Shown here: piece after piece, positions 9,873-20,480 of the stretch
Position numbering within the stretch: the first letter of the stretch is position 1
Layout: every line of letters starts with the position of its first letter
DNA from: Phymatolithon calcareum
Lineage: Eukaryota; Rhodophyta; Florideophyceae; Hapalidiales
Direction of reading: 5' to 3'
Length of the DNA stretch: 64,000 bases
NCBI GenBank assembly: GCA_977006965.1
Contig: OZ345360.1
Coordinates: 2,604,001 to 2,668,000 of the forward strand
Program-made: the position numbers and the translations under genes
Notes under the pieces: generated by a model
Seen by the model: the letters and a program-made list of their open reading frames with translations, nothing else
Told to the model about the DNA's origin: nothing
The model's database searches: none

Positions 9873-9902
9873 TTTGCCTATTTTTTTAAAAAATAGGCAA
9901 AT
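9873..9902. repeat. A/T palindrome = empty site of the TTAA element
   Basis: TTTGCCTATTTTT-TTAA-AAAATAGGCAAA, uninterrupted. In copy A the 621-bp element sits exactly at this TTAA. Confidence 0.85.
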
Positions 9903-10856
9903 TCAAAAATACTTCACGCAACTCCAAGGCCTTATCATTCTAAATATGCTGGCTTGAGAGTTTCCTAAGGTTCCATTTGTTTCTTTTTCTTGCATCTCAT
10001 TTGATTTGAAGTTAATTCTCTTGTGAATCACTTGCCATATATGTTCTTTGGATGATAATCTCTGTTGCGCTGGCAGGGGCGGCAAGGTAGCCGGCGCTCG
10101 CTCTCGCAAATTGTGGCTTGCTTGAGATGCGATCCTTTATCCGCTGCGATGAGCGGTGCCTTTTAAGCTATCGGATTTTCCAACCTACTGCTGTGGGCTG
10201 TATATCACACCCCACGAATATCAACACTATCCTACCACTGTCTGGCATTCGTTTTTGAGGAATCTCGCTAAATGGCCACCGAAAGTGGTAAAAGTACGCT
10301 AAATATCCACCTAAGCGGTGACAGTTGCGTTTTTTGGAGAGGAAAAGGGAAGTAGCTGCTACTTTCCCTTGATTCCAGTTTTGTGAACATCGTAAAATTC
10401 GTCTGACAAGCTCAATGCACAACGTTCCCGCACTACTCACTGTGAGACCATGGGCAAGAAGGAGCTCGTGCTTCAGATGGGTGACTAAGGGTGGCCGTGA
10501 GGCCTTCTTTTTCCGCGGCATTACGGCTGTAAAGGGCTTACACCCAGTGCCTTCGACCTCGCCGATCTCTCCGGTTAGAGTTTGTTGTAGTATGATAAGG
10601 CTGATTTGGTACTATATGGCGGGCTTCGCCGCCGGCCTTCAGTAAAAGGAGCAACCCGCGTTTGGTCCGGATGGACCGTTTTCCGATCCAACCTTCGCTG
10701 TCCTTTCGCCTCAGGGAAGGCCTCGCGTACGACCTCGACTCTGGGCCGTCCGTCAAGCTTCGGTCCTTGGACCCTCGCCCCTGTGTTTTCGTTCGGACGT
10801 TGGTGTCCTCTTGCGATCGGACCCCAAGTCCGTGCGTGTGTTGTTGATTGCTCGCC

Positions 10857-11584
10857 CATTAACTTACATCGAGAGGGAACTTTTGCTAGAGCCTTGCGCG
10901 GCCTTTCCGGGCAGTCGTTCCCGGACTACTTCGTGGCGAAGATTTGCCGATCTGAGCCACCACTCTTCGACGATGTTGTCAACGTCGTGATCTCCCACAA
11001 CAGATCAATCGGGAAGGCACACCTCGTGGCGAGGCCCAACAAGAAGCCTCTGACACAGCGAAGTGACACCATTCAATGTGAAAGTTAGTAGCGAGTACCA
11101 CGCATCCTGCTCTTGCCGCCACTTTGAAGAGCACAAGCGGCCATGAAGACACGTTGTCGCTGCGCTTTTTTACGCTGCGAGGCGCTTAGAGCAGCATCGG
11201 ATCCCGTTCGACCCGTGGAACAAGCACTTGTTCGCAGACGTATGGCTGTTGAGAATGTGGGGCAAGCAGCACGAGGGCAGAATGACGCGTGTTGCAGTCA
11301 GTGGTGACCAGCTAGTACAGGAAGATTTTGTCCCATTTGAACTTGTCGCTAAGCAGTGCCGCAAGCGCAAGAAGCCCTACTTGCCTTCCGATATGAGGGC
11401 CTGTCACTGCTCCTCGTGTGGACACACCGGTCACTTCTCACAGACATGCGGTAGGCCGAACATCCACAACTTTGTCGAGACGAAGCGAAAGCACATCGAC
11501 GAAGCGGCTCAGTCCATGATCATCTACCTCACCGCCTTCGATGACGGAGATGCTATCAATAGTTGCAACAAAGAGCTAAACTAG
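10857..11584 (+). pseudogene. Mutator-like transposase, C-terminal part
   Basis: Reading across frames, 10857-11088 gives 'SPINLHREGTFARALRG'. From about 11085 the frame reads 'EYHASCSCRHFEEHKRP', then a TGA where Cys is expected, then 'RHVVAALFY'. This is the SWIM zinc box (CxC...CxH) of MULE/FAR1-type transposases with its third ligand turned into a stop. The frame continues to a CCHC zinc knuckle, 'CSSCGHTGHFSQTC' (C-x2-C-x4-H-x4-C, around 11408-11450), and stops at 11584. The DDE catalytic half is absent. It cannot make active transposase. Confidence 0.7.
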
Positions 11585-11681
11585 AAAGAGCAGCGTATGC
11601 AATAAATTTCACTGTCGCATAGAGTGCTCTGAGAAACGGATGCGTCGTAGGTTCGGCTGCGTGAGTATGATAGTATATTTT

Positions 11682-11997
11682 TGTGATAGGCGAGATATAG
11701 AGATGACACGTAGCGGAAGTAGACGTGCACACGCACGCGGCAAAGAGAACGGGCAAAAAACCGCAGGAGGACTAATCGACTCATCCGGTATTTAATTTCG
11801 TCTGAGCGGTGACCCAGACGACTCACAGAGAACGGCAAACGCAAATCAGCAAGGTATGTCCACTCTTCTTGTTCTCAGCTTTCTTCTTGAACAAGAAGCG
11901 GAGCGCACGCGAAGATGTAGAAGTGATAATGCAATATGATACCTAACACGAAAAAATCGTGTTATGATAAATCCCACGTGGAGCGATATGATCAACA
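11682..11997 (-). repeat. 3' LTR
   Basis: On the minus strand it starts TGTTGATCATATCGC and ends CTATCACA. It is about 85-90% alike to the 5' LTR by eye, with several small indels, so the insertion is not recent. It contains the CACGAAAAAATCGTG inverted repeat near 11946. Confidence 0.85.
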
Positions 11998-12008
11998 TCC
12001 CCCCGGTT
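11998..12008 (-). promoter_or_regulatory. Polypurine tract
   Basis: The minus strand reads ACCGGGGGGA directly abutting the 3' LTR, the expected place for the plus-strand primer of a minus-oriented LTR element. Confidence 0.65.
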
Positions 12009-12251
12009 GACAACAATGTGGCATCATACCATGCTGTCAAAAATATGATAACAGATACCCGATGTATGGAGGATTCCCACATGGCAAGAATACCGAAGTA
12101 TCGGGAATATTTACTTAACGTGAAAATTCGAATACTGGGAAAATTCATATCGGAAGATCTGGAAGCAGCATACACCGGCGAGAGCCGGAAATTGCGAATT
12201 GTTGCTTTCGGGTGAAGTGGTTCGACGCAGGCGGAGTGTGCTGGCCGACTC

Positions 12252-13559
12252 GTGCAACATCTGGAGTGCACCTTTCTAGAACCTTGCTCATTTTTTGATA
12301 CCGTCAGCTGCAAATTGACCGCTCTGATGGTTCACAATAAGCAACCTGCCGCCAAAAGTACCGGCGGAGGGGCGCCATGTAAGACGGTGGCGTCAAAAGC
12401 GGCACGAAATGACACAGCTCTTGACACGTACGCACGCCGAGAGTACGAGACAGTGTAGTACAACGGCGCCGGAAGCTCGAGGCGACCATCTGTGCCGTAC
12501 AGTACTAAGTTCAAGCACTTAAAAAATATCGTGCGGATGAACGGAGAGCGATTTTTAGCTTTGGTTGGGAAAAGTGTGAAGACGTGGTATGACGCCCGTT
12601 CCAAACGCAAGCTAGACTTGGTCATTGCCCGTCGATGGGGCTTAACCGAGGCCATCGATCTCGAGATGAACAATGCTCTGGATACAAATAGCTGGGAAGT
12701 GATTTACGTGAGGTATTGCGCGACGAGTGACCCGCAGAGGGGCTACGAAGCCGGGTCTATATATGGTGCCGGGGAAGACAAAAGTTGGCATCCGCTTCTT
12801 CTGTTCAAGATAGAAATCACGTCCCTCGGTGCAGCAACGGCGGGACCGAGCACGACTTATCACGAAGTTTACCAGACGCAGCAACCGGAGAAAACCAAGG
12901 ATCAAATTCTTGATTCAGTTGATTACTGGTGTTTCATATATCCAGGGAAAATAAGCGTGCTTAGCGGACCAGGATTTAGGAGTTCGTCCCATAGTACACG
13001 ACATTATTACACTGATGGGCACGTATTCGCTGCAAATCGACATATTCCATGCACATTGGGAGCGTTGGCGAACAGTGTGTTTGCTAAGGATGGGGTTGAG
13101 CGAGCTAACATTATTGCGATCGCTCGCCCTTAGCTATCTGCACGTAACCTCAAAGACTTACAGAAGTGGGTTAAAAGTGTTATTGGTTTCGTCAGTCTTT
13201 ATAAATTCCGAGAATACGACGGAAGCGAGAAGAAACACTTTGATGTGCATTGGGTATTGCACTTCATGAGAGGGGTCTGTCTCGTTAGACTGCGCCGATA
13301 TCCCGGAATTGATCACTTGATATGTGTTGACGCAGATAGACGCAAGATTTACGACAGAATGGAAACAAAATCACTGAAGCTGTCAGCGGAAGCACTTAGT
13401 GCTTGTTGCGGGGAGAGCGCGTGGCTTGAGGAGGTCTTCGAGTGCCACAAGGTAAATTTCTATTCTTCTTCGAGCAAACGGGCACGAAGAGGATTATCTC
13501 CGTCGCCGAAGAGGAATCGGTTGGAAGCCAGGAGCAGTGGGAGCAAAACAAGGTCCTGA
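12252..13559 (+). pseudogene. Antisense ORF of the LTR element, two in-frame TAG codons
   Basis: One continuous plus-strand frame of about 435 codons runs between pol and the 3' LTR, opposite to pol. It is interrupted only by TAG at about 12456-12458 and TAG at about 13131-13133. The first in-frame ATG is near 12327, and upstream of it only GTG is available. The middle part (12492-13130) includes 'LVGKSVKTWYDARSKRKLDL' and a W/Y-rich stretch. The end is Ser/Arg/Lys rich ('SSSSKRARRGLSPSPKRNR'), like a nuclear localisation tail. No family is recognised. It may be an extra retroelement protein or captured sequence. Confidence 0.45.
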
Positions 13560-13658
13560 TGAGTCAAGCGGCTAAGAATTTACCTTGAGATGCGTTACAT
13601 GCGGTAGAATTATTGCCTAGCTGGCAAGGGAAATAGTAGAAGCGAAATAGAGATTTAG

Positions 13659-14512
13659 CTAGTCCTGGGATAAAGCTCGTTTGAAAACTTCGAATAGAGT
13701 GGATTCAATTTTTCCAGTGAAGCATACTTGATTAAGGGTCCGGTATATTGCTGTGTTGCTCTTTGTCAAGGCATCATCGATGTTCCTGGAGCCAGCAATC
13801 AATTGTAGAGTGCTGATTTCCCCCGATTCAATTGAATGAAGTAATCGAGTGGCAGTTGGGCGCAGACGATAATCTTTGCCGTCGTAGAGCGAGTTGATAG
13901 TCGAATAAAGTCCAAGCGAGTCCACTGTGACCACGAAAGGAAGCGAATACTGAGAGTCATTAAGAACTCGGATGCTCTGTACCATAGAACCGGAATGGTC
14001 GGCAGAAGCTGCTGCAGCGATTATTTAAATCCAATAGAAGAAAAGGAGGTATGACTTTGCTTTGAGTTTTGCCAGTCAAAAAAATGGTAAAGAATCGAAG
14101 TTTGGGTTTGAAATAAGAGCCCTGAAATATATCCAGTTTGACCATATGAGGAACGTCCTTGAGAGGCGTCTGAGAAAACAAGATATTTTGCTCTGAAACT
14201 CAAAGGCGGTACTGGATAAAGCAAGACCGGCTGCAAGTTCTGCAGTTCTTTAAGAGCGGAGTTCAGCTCTCGCATATCAGCTAAGGATACTCGAATTACT
14301 CGTTGCTGATAATGGCTTGCCACGAATCCAGGGACAGGCAAAACACCATGGCCTAGAAAGTTGAGCTTACCGGTAAGCGAAAGAAAAATTGTAATTTCGT
14401 CTGAACTGGGCTTCTCATTGTTTTGCTTGCGCCTCAAACGAGAAATGTCGAGAGGCTTGATATTCTCCATGAACTCTCCCATTGATGCTCTAATGTCGCT
14501 GTTGGTGTTCAC
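13659..14512 (-). pseudogene. Copia RNase H domain
   Basis: Two shifted minus-strand frames cover the Copia C-terminus. 14512-14021 has 'LTGKLNFLGHGVLPVPGF', then 'YLVFSDASQGRSSYGQTGYI' (RNase H start, catalytic Asp in SDAS) and 'FFDWQNSKQSHTSFSSIG'. 13985-13659 has 'VTVDSLGLYSTINSL' and 'DYRLRPTATRLLHSIESGEI', ending near 'NIDDALTKSN', the usual Copia tail. A frameshift near 14000 separates them. Confidence 0.85.
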
Positions 14513-14962
14513 ATCAATACGTAGATGGTTAAAGACAAGACGCGGCGTTCAACGCCACTATCATACCCTCCATTTCCTACAAGACTAGCTCCCTTCAAAT
14601 TATCATTACAGCTTGCATTTACAGCAAGCCCTTACAAATAGCATTACAGTCATTACAGTACCGTAGGTTTCGATGCGTACTTAAACCATAAAGGATCACC
14701 AAGGGCAAACCCTAGAACCACTGCTTACAGCTTACAAATGTTTACATTGTAAGCACCTAGGAAGCCGCTTCGCAGCTTACAGATTCTTCCATTGATCAAT
14801 TTGTCATATTTCCAAGTCATCTTTGATCCAATTTTTTTTCTGTAAAGCTCGCCGCTTCGCGGCGCCCTCGGCGTTTTGCCAGGGAACAACCCGACCACAA
14901 CCAGTGTGCCAACTTTTGCGATTTACAACCCCACGCAAGAGGGGGACGGGGAATAAATAATC
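14513..14962. other. Insertion separating RT and RNase H
   Basis: About 380-450 bp of non-coding sequence inside pol, rich in TTACAG/TTACAA strings (for example 14603-14680 and 14725-14755) and with local GC palindromes (GCCGCTTCGCGGC near 14851). No ORF. Probably an unrelated insertion. Its ends are not defined by visible repeats. Confidence 0.45.
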
Positions 14963-15290
14963 CTATTTTGTATTCCGCGGACAAAGCGTTTTGGAAGCTG
15001 TGTATCCCAGACGGATTTCCAGCCAGAAGAAAATCGTCGACAACCTTAGCAATGAAAAGATCTGGACGTCGATTCGATCTAGCAGAACGAATTGCTGCGG
15101 AAAACCATGAATTTGTTTAATCTTGTACGACGAAAGCATCCAGCCTTCTACGGCAAGCTGCCACAGTGTTCCAGAATCGACCAAACCGTATTCAGGCTTT
15201 AGAAGTTTCCATCGTTCACCAGGAAATGTTATCCAAGAGGTTGGAGGCCTCACATAGATGACACGTTCGATGTCCTTAGCTTGCAAATAA
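14963..15290 (-). pseudogene. Copia reverse transcriptase fragment
   Basis: The minus-strand frame from 15286 has 'AKDIERVIYVRPPTSW', 'WKLLKPEYGLVDSGTLWQLA' (the Copia LYGL-type block). In another frame at about 15011-15055 it has 'FIAKVVDDFLLAGNPSG', the catalytic DD box. A frameshift lies between them, and the N-terminal RT part (about 15300-15640) is degraded. Confidence 0.85.
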
Positions 15291-15299
15291 GCACCGGAG

Positions 15300-15987
15300 A
15301 TATCGATCTTAGCGAGTTGGAGCCTATGTTACGCAGCCATCGATAGTACTGTTCGTGTGAGTGGAAACTCGGCAGTAGACGATTCAGATCGCATTATATC
15401 CTTCGTAGAATCTTGATTTCCATGAGGGACCATCCGGCATTTAAGTTTGAATTTCCGCGTATCATCGTTCATTTTCGCTTAAAATAGTGATGAGACGAAA
15501 TAACATTGGCAGAACGCGGTATATCCCTGATTGAGACCCCGTCTACGAATTTTTTTGCATTTCTCCTTCTCGACATACGTAGCCTTCTTTAGTAGCCAAT
15601 GGGGAACAAACTGTAATTGAAACTCTGTCGCAGGATTATCCCGAATGATATCCTTGACCTTTCGAGAATTTTGTCCTTACTAGAAGGCAGGTCAAGAGGA
15701 AGTTCCGATGGAGGCTTGAAGGAGCGATATCTTTTCTCGGTGATTCATTAGTTGACGGTGAGTCGATATCGAAAGATTGTCCATCGAAACTTTTCGGAGT
15801 AACCGATTTAGAGAAAAAAGACCGCGAGAGTGGAGGACTAGCCCAGAGCATAGCTCTTCTGAATGCTGAATGGCTGATGATGAAGCTTCTGTTATATTAG
15901 ACATAGGAAGAGGTCGCAAGTCATTATTCTCTTGATTGAGGTCAAGCTCGATATTTTCCATCTCGTATAGTAAAGACGTAGAAGGCA
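15300..15987 (-). pseudogene. Degraded integrase-RT linker of Copia pol
   Basis: Overlapping minus-strand frames (15991-15692 and 15851-15636) carry acidic and Ser-rich linker sequence ('MENIELDLNQENNDLRPLPM') between integrase and RT. They are broken by several stops, and no RT fingers region can be read intact. Confidence 0.5.
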
Positions 15988-16959
15988 TCATACGAATGTC
16001 TTCATATGCGACAAGAATCTTGTGACCAGAACTTTGGAAGTTCGATATACCTCAACCATGTGCTGCTTCGCGTCGGCAAAAAAGCCGATTTTACAATTTC
16101 CTTGCTTATTCCCTTTAACGAAGTAGTACACAGATGTTCCTTTTAGCAGAAGATTTCTCTTGATAAATCTTCGGGCTCTCGATGCAAGCATGCGAGATAT
16201 GGCTCTACTAGCCATTTCCTCTTGATGTGCATCTAATATTTCCTTTGACACAGCGGTTTGAGGCAAATCAGCAATAGAAGGGTGATACCCTCGAGCGAGT
16301 TCAAAGATGCTGAGTTTCGAGTTTCCTCGCAACACATTGCAAAGGAATGCAGCTGTCGAGAGAATAGCAGAGTATGGAATGGGAATCCCATGTAGAGTCT
16401 TAAAACGCTCTTCGACTTTCGTTAGTAGCTGGACAATAAGATGAGGGCTATTATGCCTTGCCTCGACGATACCGAGTTTATCGATGCGTTGAGCCGTACG
16501 AGGCTCAAATGTTGTTCCGCATGATTCAAGAGCTACAATGAAGGTGGCGTTTTTACATTCTGGATCAGCAGAAATAATCCTAGGAGGTCCATGCGAATTA
16601 ACCCACAATTTTAGAAGCCGTCTAGACGCAATATCCATATCCTTGGAATAAAGAAGGCTTGTTTCAGAACATCCAGTCGCCTTGTCCCTGGCGTGAAGAT
16701 CTAGATTTCCTCCGAGCTCTTGATTGAATAAGAAGTCCATCTGTACGTGGTCGTTGAACGTACGAAGAAGCTTGTCGAGTGACAATTTCTTCGCACTGCT
16801 TGGTCTTCCATTAGTTTTGCAACTGGTGCACTTCTGAATCGCATTCGCCAATGCTTGCCGTAATGGACGTATCAATATACCCGCTTGCTGACAAATGAAA
16901 ATCATGTCCGGCAAGGAGAAATGAATAGAACATGAAGCTTGCAGGCGAACCATTTGCAA
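15988..16959 (-). pseudogene. Copia integrase
   Basis: The minus-strand frame of 323 codons has the zinc motif remnant 'CTSCKTNGRPS' and the first catalytic Asp in 'HVQMDFLFNQ'. The second is in 'GPPRIISADPECKN' and the Glu region in 'LGIVEARHNSPH' (D,D35,E arrangement). The C-terminal part has 'YYFVKGNKQGNCKIGFF'. It is nearly intact, but the upstream protease frame overlaps it in another phase, so a frameshift separates protease and integrase. Confidence 0.85.
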
Positions 16960-17459
16960 TATCGCCCTTCATTAAATTTTGACGTATCAAGCCGGGCGAT
17001 TGATGCGTACAATGATTTCACTGAGGAGAAATAGTGTGAAAAAAACTTCTTCTGTGACGGAACGACCATAAGAAATGTGCATACTACTCCGTCCACTTCG
17101 ACGTTATAGATTGGCAGAGTAAGTTGCACAGAAGAGAGTTTTGCAACATCGGGTGGAATAATTAGGACTTCTTTGCTGTTGATAAGATCGGATTGATATT
17201 GAGCGTCATTTCTAACAAGAATTAGCCCATCTCCCAAAACACCATAGAATGGAATTTCAAAGCGAGTGCCATTGATATCAACAAGCGGTAGCTTCCACAG
17301 AGCGAAGAAAAAAATTTCAGCACTGCAATTCATGCCATATTCGTGGTAAAATGGTTCACAATCAAGCGGATGCAACTCAAAAGGAATGCTCAACGCAATG
17401 CATAAGGCGGCTGCTGAACGAACACCACCAACATTTCGACCGCAGCCGGTGTCTATCAA
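16902..17459 (-). pseudogene. Copia aspartic protease
   Basis: The minus-strand frame starts 'MIDTGCGRNVGG', the active-site D-T/S-G motif of retropepsins (DTG), followed by about 170 residues. The frame runs into integrase sequence in a different phase. The upstream join to gag is broken near 17460-17565. Confidence 0.8.
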
Positions 17460-17565
17460 TGGGTTTGGGTTCTTTGACTTTGGACATAGGTGAGAAACGG
17501 CCCTCTGTCCAGCAGTGAAACTTCTCTAGACTAGGATCCCCTGCGGAAAAAATTCATTCCATCTT

Positions 17566-18548
17566 TTAATTGCCTTTTGAACGTGTCTCATTGTATTTGC
17601 CTTCCTTCCAACGCTTTTTGGTGAAGAAGCTAGGAGATATATAAGAAATGTCTCCTCGAATGTGAATTTGGGCGCTACAGTCGAAACAGAATCTTTGATT
17701 CATCCGTTTCTTTAAATTTTTCTCCTTTGATGATTTTGGTTGAGAAAGTGCCGAGGAAAGCATCGATCCAGCAGCAGTCTGCTTTTTTCGGCTGGTTAGG
17801 GGAGGAATTGAGCATTCTGCTCTGAGATATCTTAAACCAACTAACATGGCAGACTGATCCATAGAGTTAATTTCATCCCGAGTGAGAATAGTCTTTTCCT
17901 GCTCAGTACTTGACTGTTCAAGAGAGCGAATCACGGAGACAGCATCATGAAGAGTGATTGCAGCTCTGGGAATTGCAACTGAGCTTCGGCGTGACGATCT
18001 TCTCTGAGCTTTCGGAGGAACTGTTGACCTCGTAATGACTCCATCGAGAAGCTCAAGTGCTTGGTTCATAACTGAATGCACTTGTTGGAGCTTCTCAGTT
18101 GGGAAAGGAATGTCCTCATCTTCAGTCACTTGACTAAGTGGCAATCCCGAAGTGAGTTTTTTCTTCACTTTCTCTAAATCCTCGGAGTCTTGATCTGTCA
18201 GGACATACGGTGCCTTCTTCTCGTTATCCTTTAAAGACTGAGCAACAATGATTAACTGAATCTTCGCGCTCTGATGAGTAGTCTCTCCAAGACTGGCGGT
18301 TCCCGAGTAACTTTAGAGCGAGTATTTCGCCAACTTGGGATGAAGAAGACATCCCTGCATGGATTAAGTGGGACAACGGAACCGAGAAACAAACTGCGTG
18401 AGCGATTCATTTTGTTTCGCTTGCACTTCACAACTCTGTTGAACGAGTTGATCAAGCGAGTAATGACGACGATAGGAGGATCAACCGCGATGAGGTCCAC
18501 AATTTTCCAGACGGTGGAAACCTGGTATTCTTGCTTATAATCAATCAA
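17566..18548 (-). pseudogene. Copia gag region
   Basis: Two minus-strand frames (18548-18252 and 18168-17566) contain a hydrophobic N-terminal part ('VWKIVDLIAVDPPIVVITRL') and a C-terminal part. The latter is Ser/Arg-rich with 'RFCFDCSAQIHIRGD', a degenerate nucleocapsid-like Cys pair. They sit directly downstream of the 5' LTR in the element's orientation, and assignment is by position. They are broken between 18169 and 18251. Confidence 0.6.
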
Positions 18549-18799
18549 CTTGCTCTCCTGAGCGTGATCGATGATCGACTGCTGTGCAAGTGGAAGAGCT
18601 CGGTCATAAAGATGACGACCGAGAGTGGTGAAGACAGTTTTTCAATGCTTGTCTTCGCCTCTTGCAGCTCCGACCGTAATTAATTCGACCCAGTTCTCGA
18701 CACTCTTCCGCCAGGCGTAAAGATTCTGGCGCGGGGAAAACGTGGGCGGATCGACGATGCCGCGCACGGCACTTGACTCAGACCTTGGGCCCAGAACAG

Positions 18800-19116
18800 T
18801 GAGGTATAGAGATGACACGTAGCGCAGAGTAGCGAAGTACACGTGCACACTCATGCGGCAAAGAGAACGGGTAGAAAACCGCCGGAGGACTAATCGACTC
18901 ATCCGGTGTTTAATTTCGTCTGGACGGTGACTCAGACGACTCACAGAGAGCAACAAACGCAAAGCAGCAAGGTCCATGCACTCGTCTTGTTCCCCGCTTT
19001 TCTTCTTGAACAAGAAGCTGAACGCACGTGAAGATCTAGAAGTGTGATTGCAATATGATAACTAACACGAAAATATCTTGTTATGATAAATGCCACCTGG
19101 AACTATATGATCAACA
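18800..19116 (-). repeat. 5' LTR
   Basis: Direct repeat partner of 11682-11997, starting TGAGGTATAGAG and ending ATCAACA on the plus strand, followed by the ATTTT duplication. Confidence 0.85.
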
Positions 19117-19395
19117 ATTTTGCTATAGGTGAGTAATAGGTTTGGCTTGCGTGGATATTTAGCGCCCCTCTACCACTTTCGGTGGCCATTTAGCGCATTT
19201 CCTTAATTTTTTCAAGGGGTCTCCGACCTTTTTTTCTGTGGGCCAATACGATGTTAACATTTTTTTGCTGTCAGTTACCCAGTTCCTTCGAGATCGCTCC
19301 CTATGCCCCCTACAGAACGTCCCTAATTTAGGGTTCCGTACCTTAGCAAATCGCTCCCTATCATATAGGAGTCGGAAGTCTAAAGAATCCTACAG

Positions 19396-20480
19396 TGATA
19401 GAATAATGTTGGTATTCCTGGTCAAACAGCTACCGCGATACGCACGTTTTTTTCAATAGATAATTTATTTAACGCCCTCAGCAACACTCTTGACACTGTA
19501 GGTGAGATGCGTTTCAGCTGCTACTGCTAGTGTAGCTTACAATACTCACTTCTGTTCCTTCTGGATTGTCGTGGCCATAGCTGCAAAAAAACCCTGTGGG
19601 GAAAAGGTTAGAGTCCATTTGACGTTTATCACCGGTAGCTCATATCTGCATCGCTTTTCCATTCCATGTTGTCATAGAATACTGAGGTAAAGAATAGTAA
19701 CTGGTCCATGGCTTTCTAGGTCATCTGTGATACGCACGTGCGAGTCAGTGACCCATCTTGGCGATCTCTCGGGCCTCCCCTCCTGTGAAATCAGGACTAT
19801 CACTGTCTGGTCTAACGGCTACCGCGATATGCACGCGCGAGTCAATGATCCAACTTGGCAATCTCTTGGTGCCCCAATCTTATGGTTATTTCGCCCGTCA
19901 GGTCTGTCTGTTATTACCAGCTGACACGTCGCCCTATAGGATCTCTCCAAGTCGTGCTGTCAATGACTTTCTTAGCCTTCTTGTTTCGCCATTGACCGAG
20001 CTCACATTTGTAATCCACTGTCTTGTTCGACAACAAGGGACAGATACTCTGCAGTTTCAAATTGCCAATGAGATGGCACCTCTCTCTTGATTATTTAGTT
20101 AGCTCCACAGACAAGCACATAAATTCCGCTTCCGAGGTGTCTGTTATATTGATTACAGTGGTTTTAACTAGAGAATTCTTCGACGAAATACAAAACAGGT
20201 GTACTCCTCAGCTCATCATGAGCAGAAGTGTGCACCAATGTGATATTTATCTTTTACCTACTGCGTTCTAAGTTCATGTTACAGAGACTAGAAAGAGATC
20301 TGTGGATCTTTCCTTTTTCTTGAAGTCCTTTTTGAAACACAGAAACCCATGATGGATGCCGACAATCTACTTTGTGATCGAGCACGAGGACACCCGTGTC
20401 GCGAAACCACCATTGTTCTTCGATGTCGAATCAAGTAAAGAACGAGTGATAAGCTGGATGCAAGTGTGCATATAATGAGC
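19396..20480 (+). repeat. Direct repeat block D, copy 2
   Basis: Counterpart of 3250-4330 in the same orientation. It begins with a CAGTGATAGAATAATGTTGG terminus, the same terminal type as the fold-back element and as the end at 5263. It then carries the GCTACCGCGATACGCACG segment and a LINE-A tail. The block is followed by TGAGCTACAGT, also at the end of copy 1. Confidence 0.65.
19440..19720 (-). mobile_element. LINE-A 3' end (reversed)
   Basis: Same sequence blocks as 3285-3560, including the reversed GGCGTTAAATAAATT end and 'ATGACAACATGGAAT'. Confidence 0.7.

Larger units (their letters stand above)
5269..10240. mobile_element. ~5 kb fold-back element with long inverted arms
   Basis: The arms 5269-~7690 and ~8195-10240 are inverted copies of each other with many point differences and indels. 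The outer termini match: CAGTGATAGGATAGTGTCGG on the left, and CAGTGGTAGGATAGTGTTGA as the reverse complement of the right end. Each arm has a secreted-protein gene, an A/T-rich palindrome (TTTGCCTA..TAGGCAAA) and a decayed ORF near the centre. The 5 bp next to the ends are TCAGG and TCTGG, which may be a degraded target duplication. No recognisable transposase is present, so the element class is unknown. Confidence 0.7.
11682..19116 (-). mobile_element. Copia-type LTR retrotransposon (complete in outline, dead)
   Basis: Two direct repeats of 316 and 317 bp (11682-11997 and 18800-19116) start TG and end CA on the plus strand. They are flanked by ATTTT (11677-11681 and 19117-19121), a 5-bp target duplication. 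All retroviral-type genes read on the minus strand in the order gag, protease, integrase, RT, RNase H, which is the Copia order. The purine tract next to the left LTR fits that orientation. Every gene is broken by stops or shifts. It is inserted inside the MULE remnant, so it is the younger element. Confidence 0.9.
10266..19195 (+). mobile_element. MULE (Mutator-like) element remnant with ~45-bp TIRs
   Basis: The left end (10266-10310) reads CGCTAAATGGCCACCGAAAG.., and the right end (19151-19195) is its inverted copy with about four differences. Both terminate the homology near CGCTAAATGG. Inside are the 3' part of a Mutator-like transposase and, in what would be its 3' UTR, an inserted LTR retrotransposon of 7.4 kb. 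Without that insertion the element would be only about 1.5 kb, so its catalytic part is already deleted. No clear 9-bp target duplication is seen. Confidence 0.75.
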
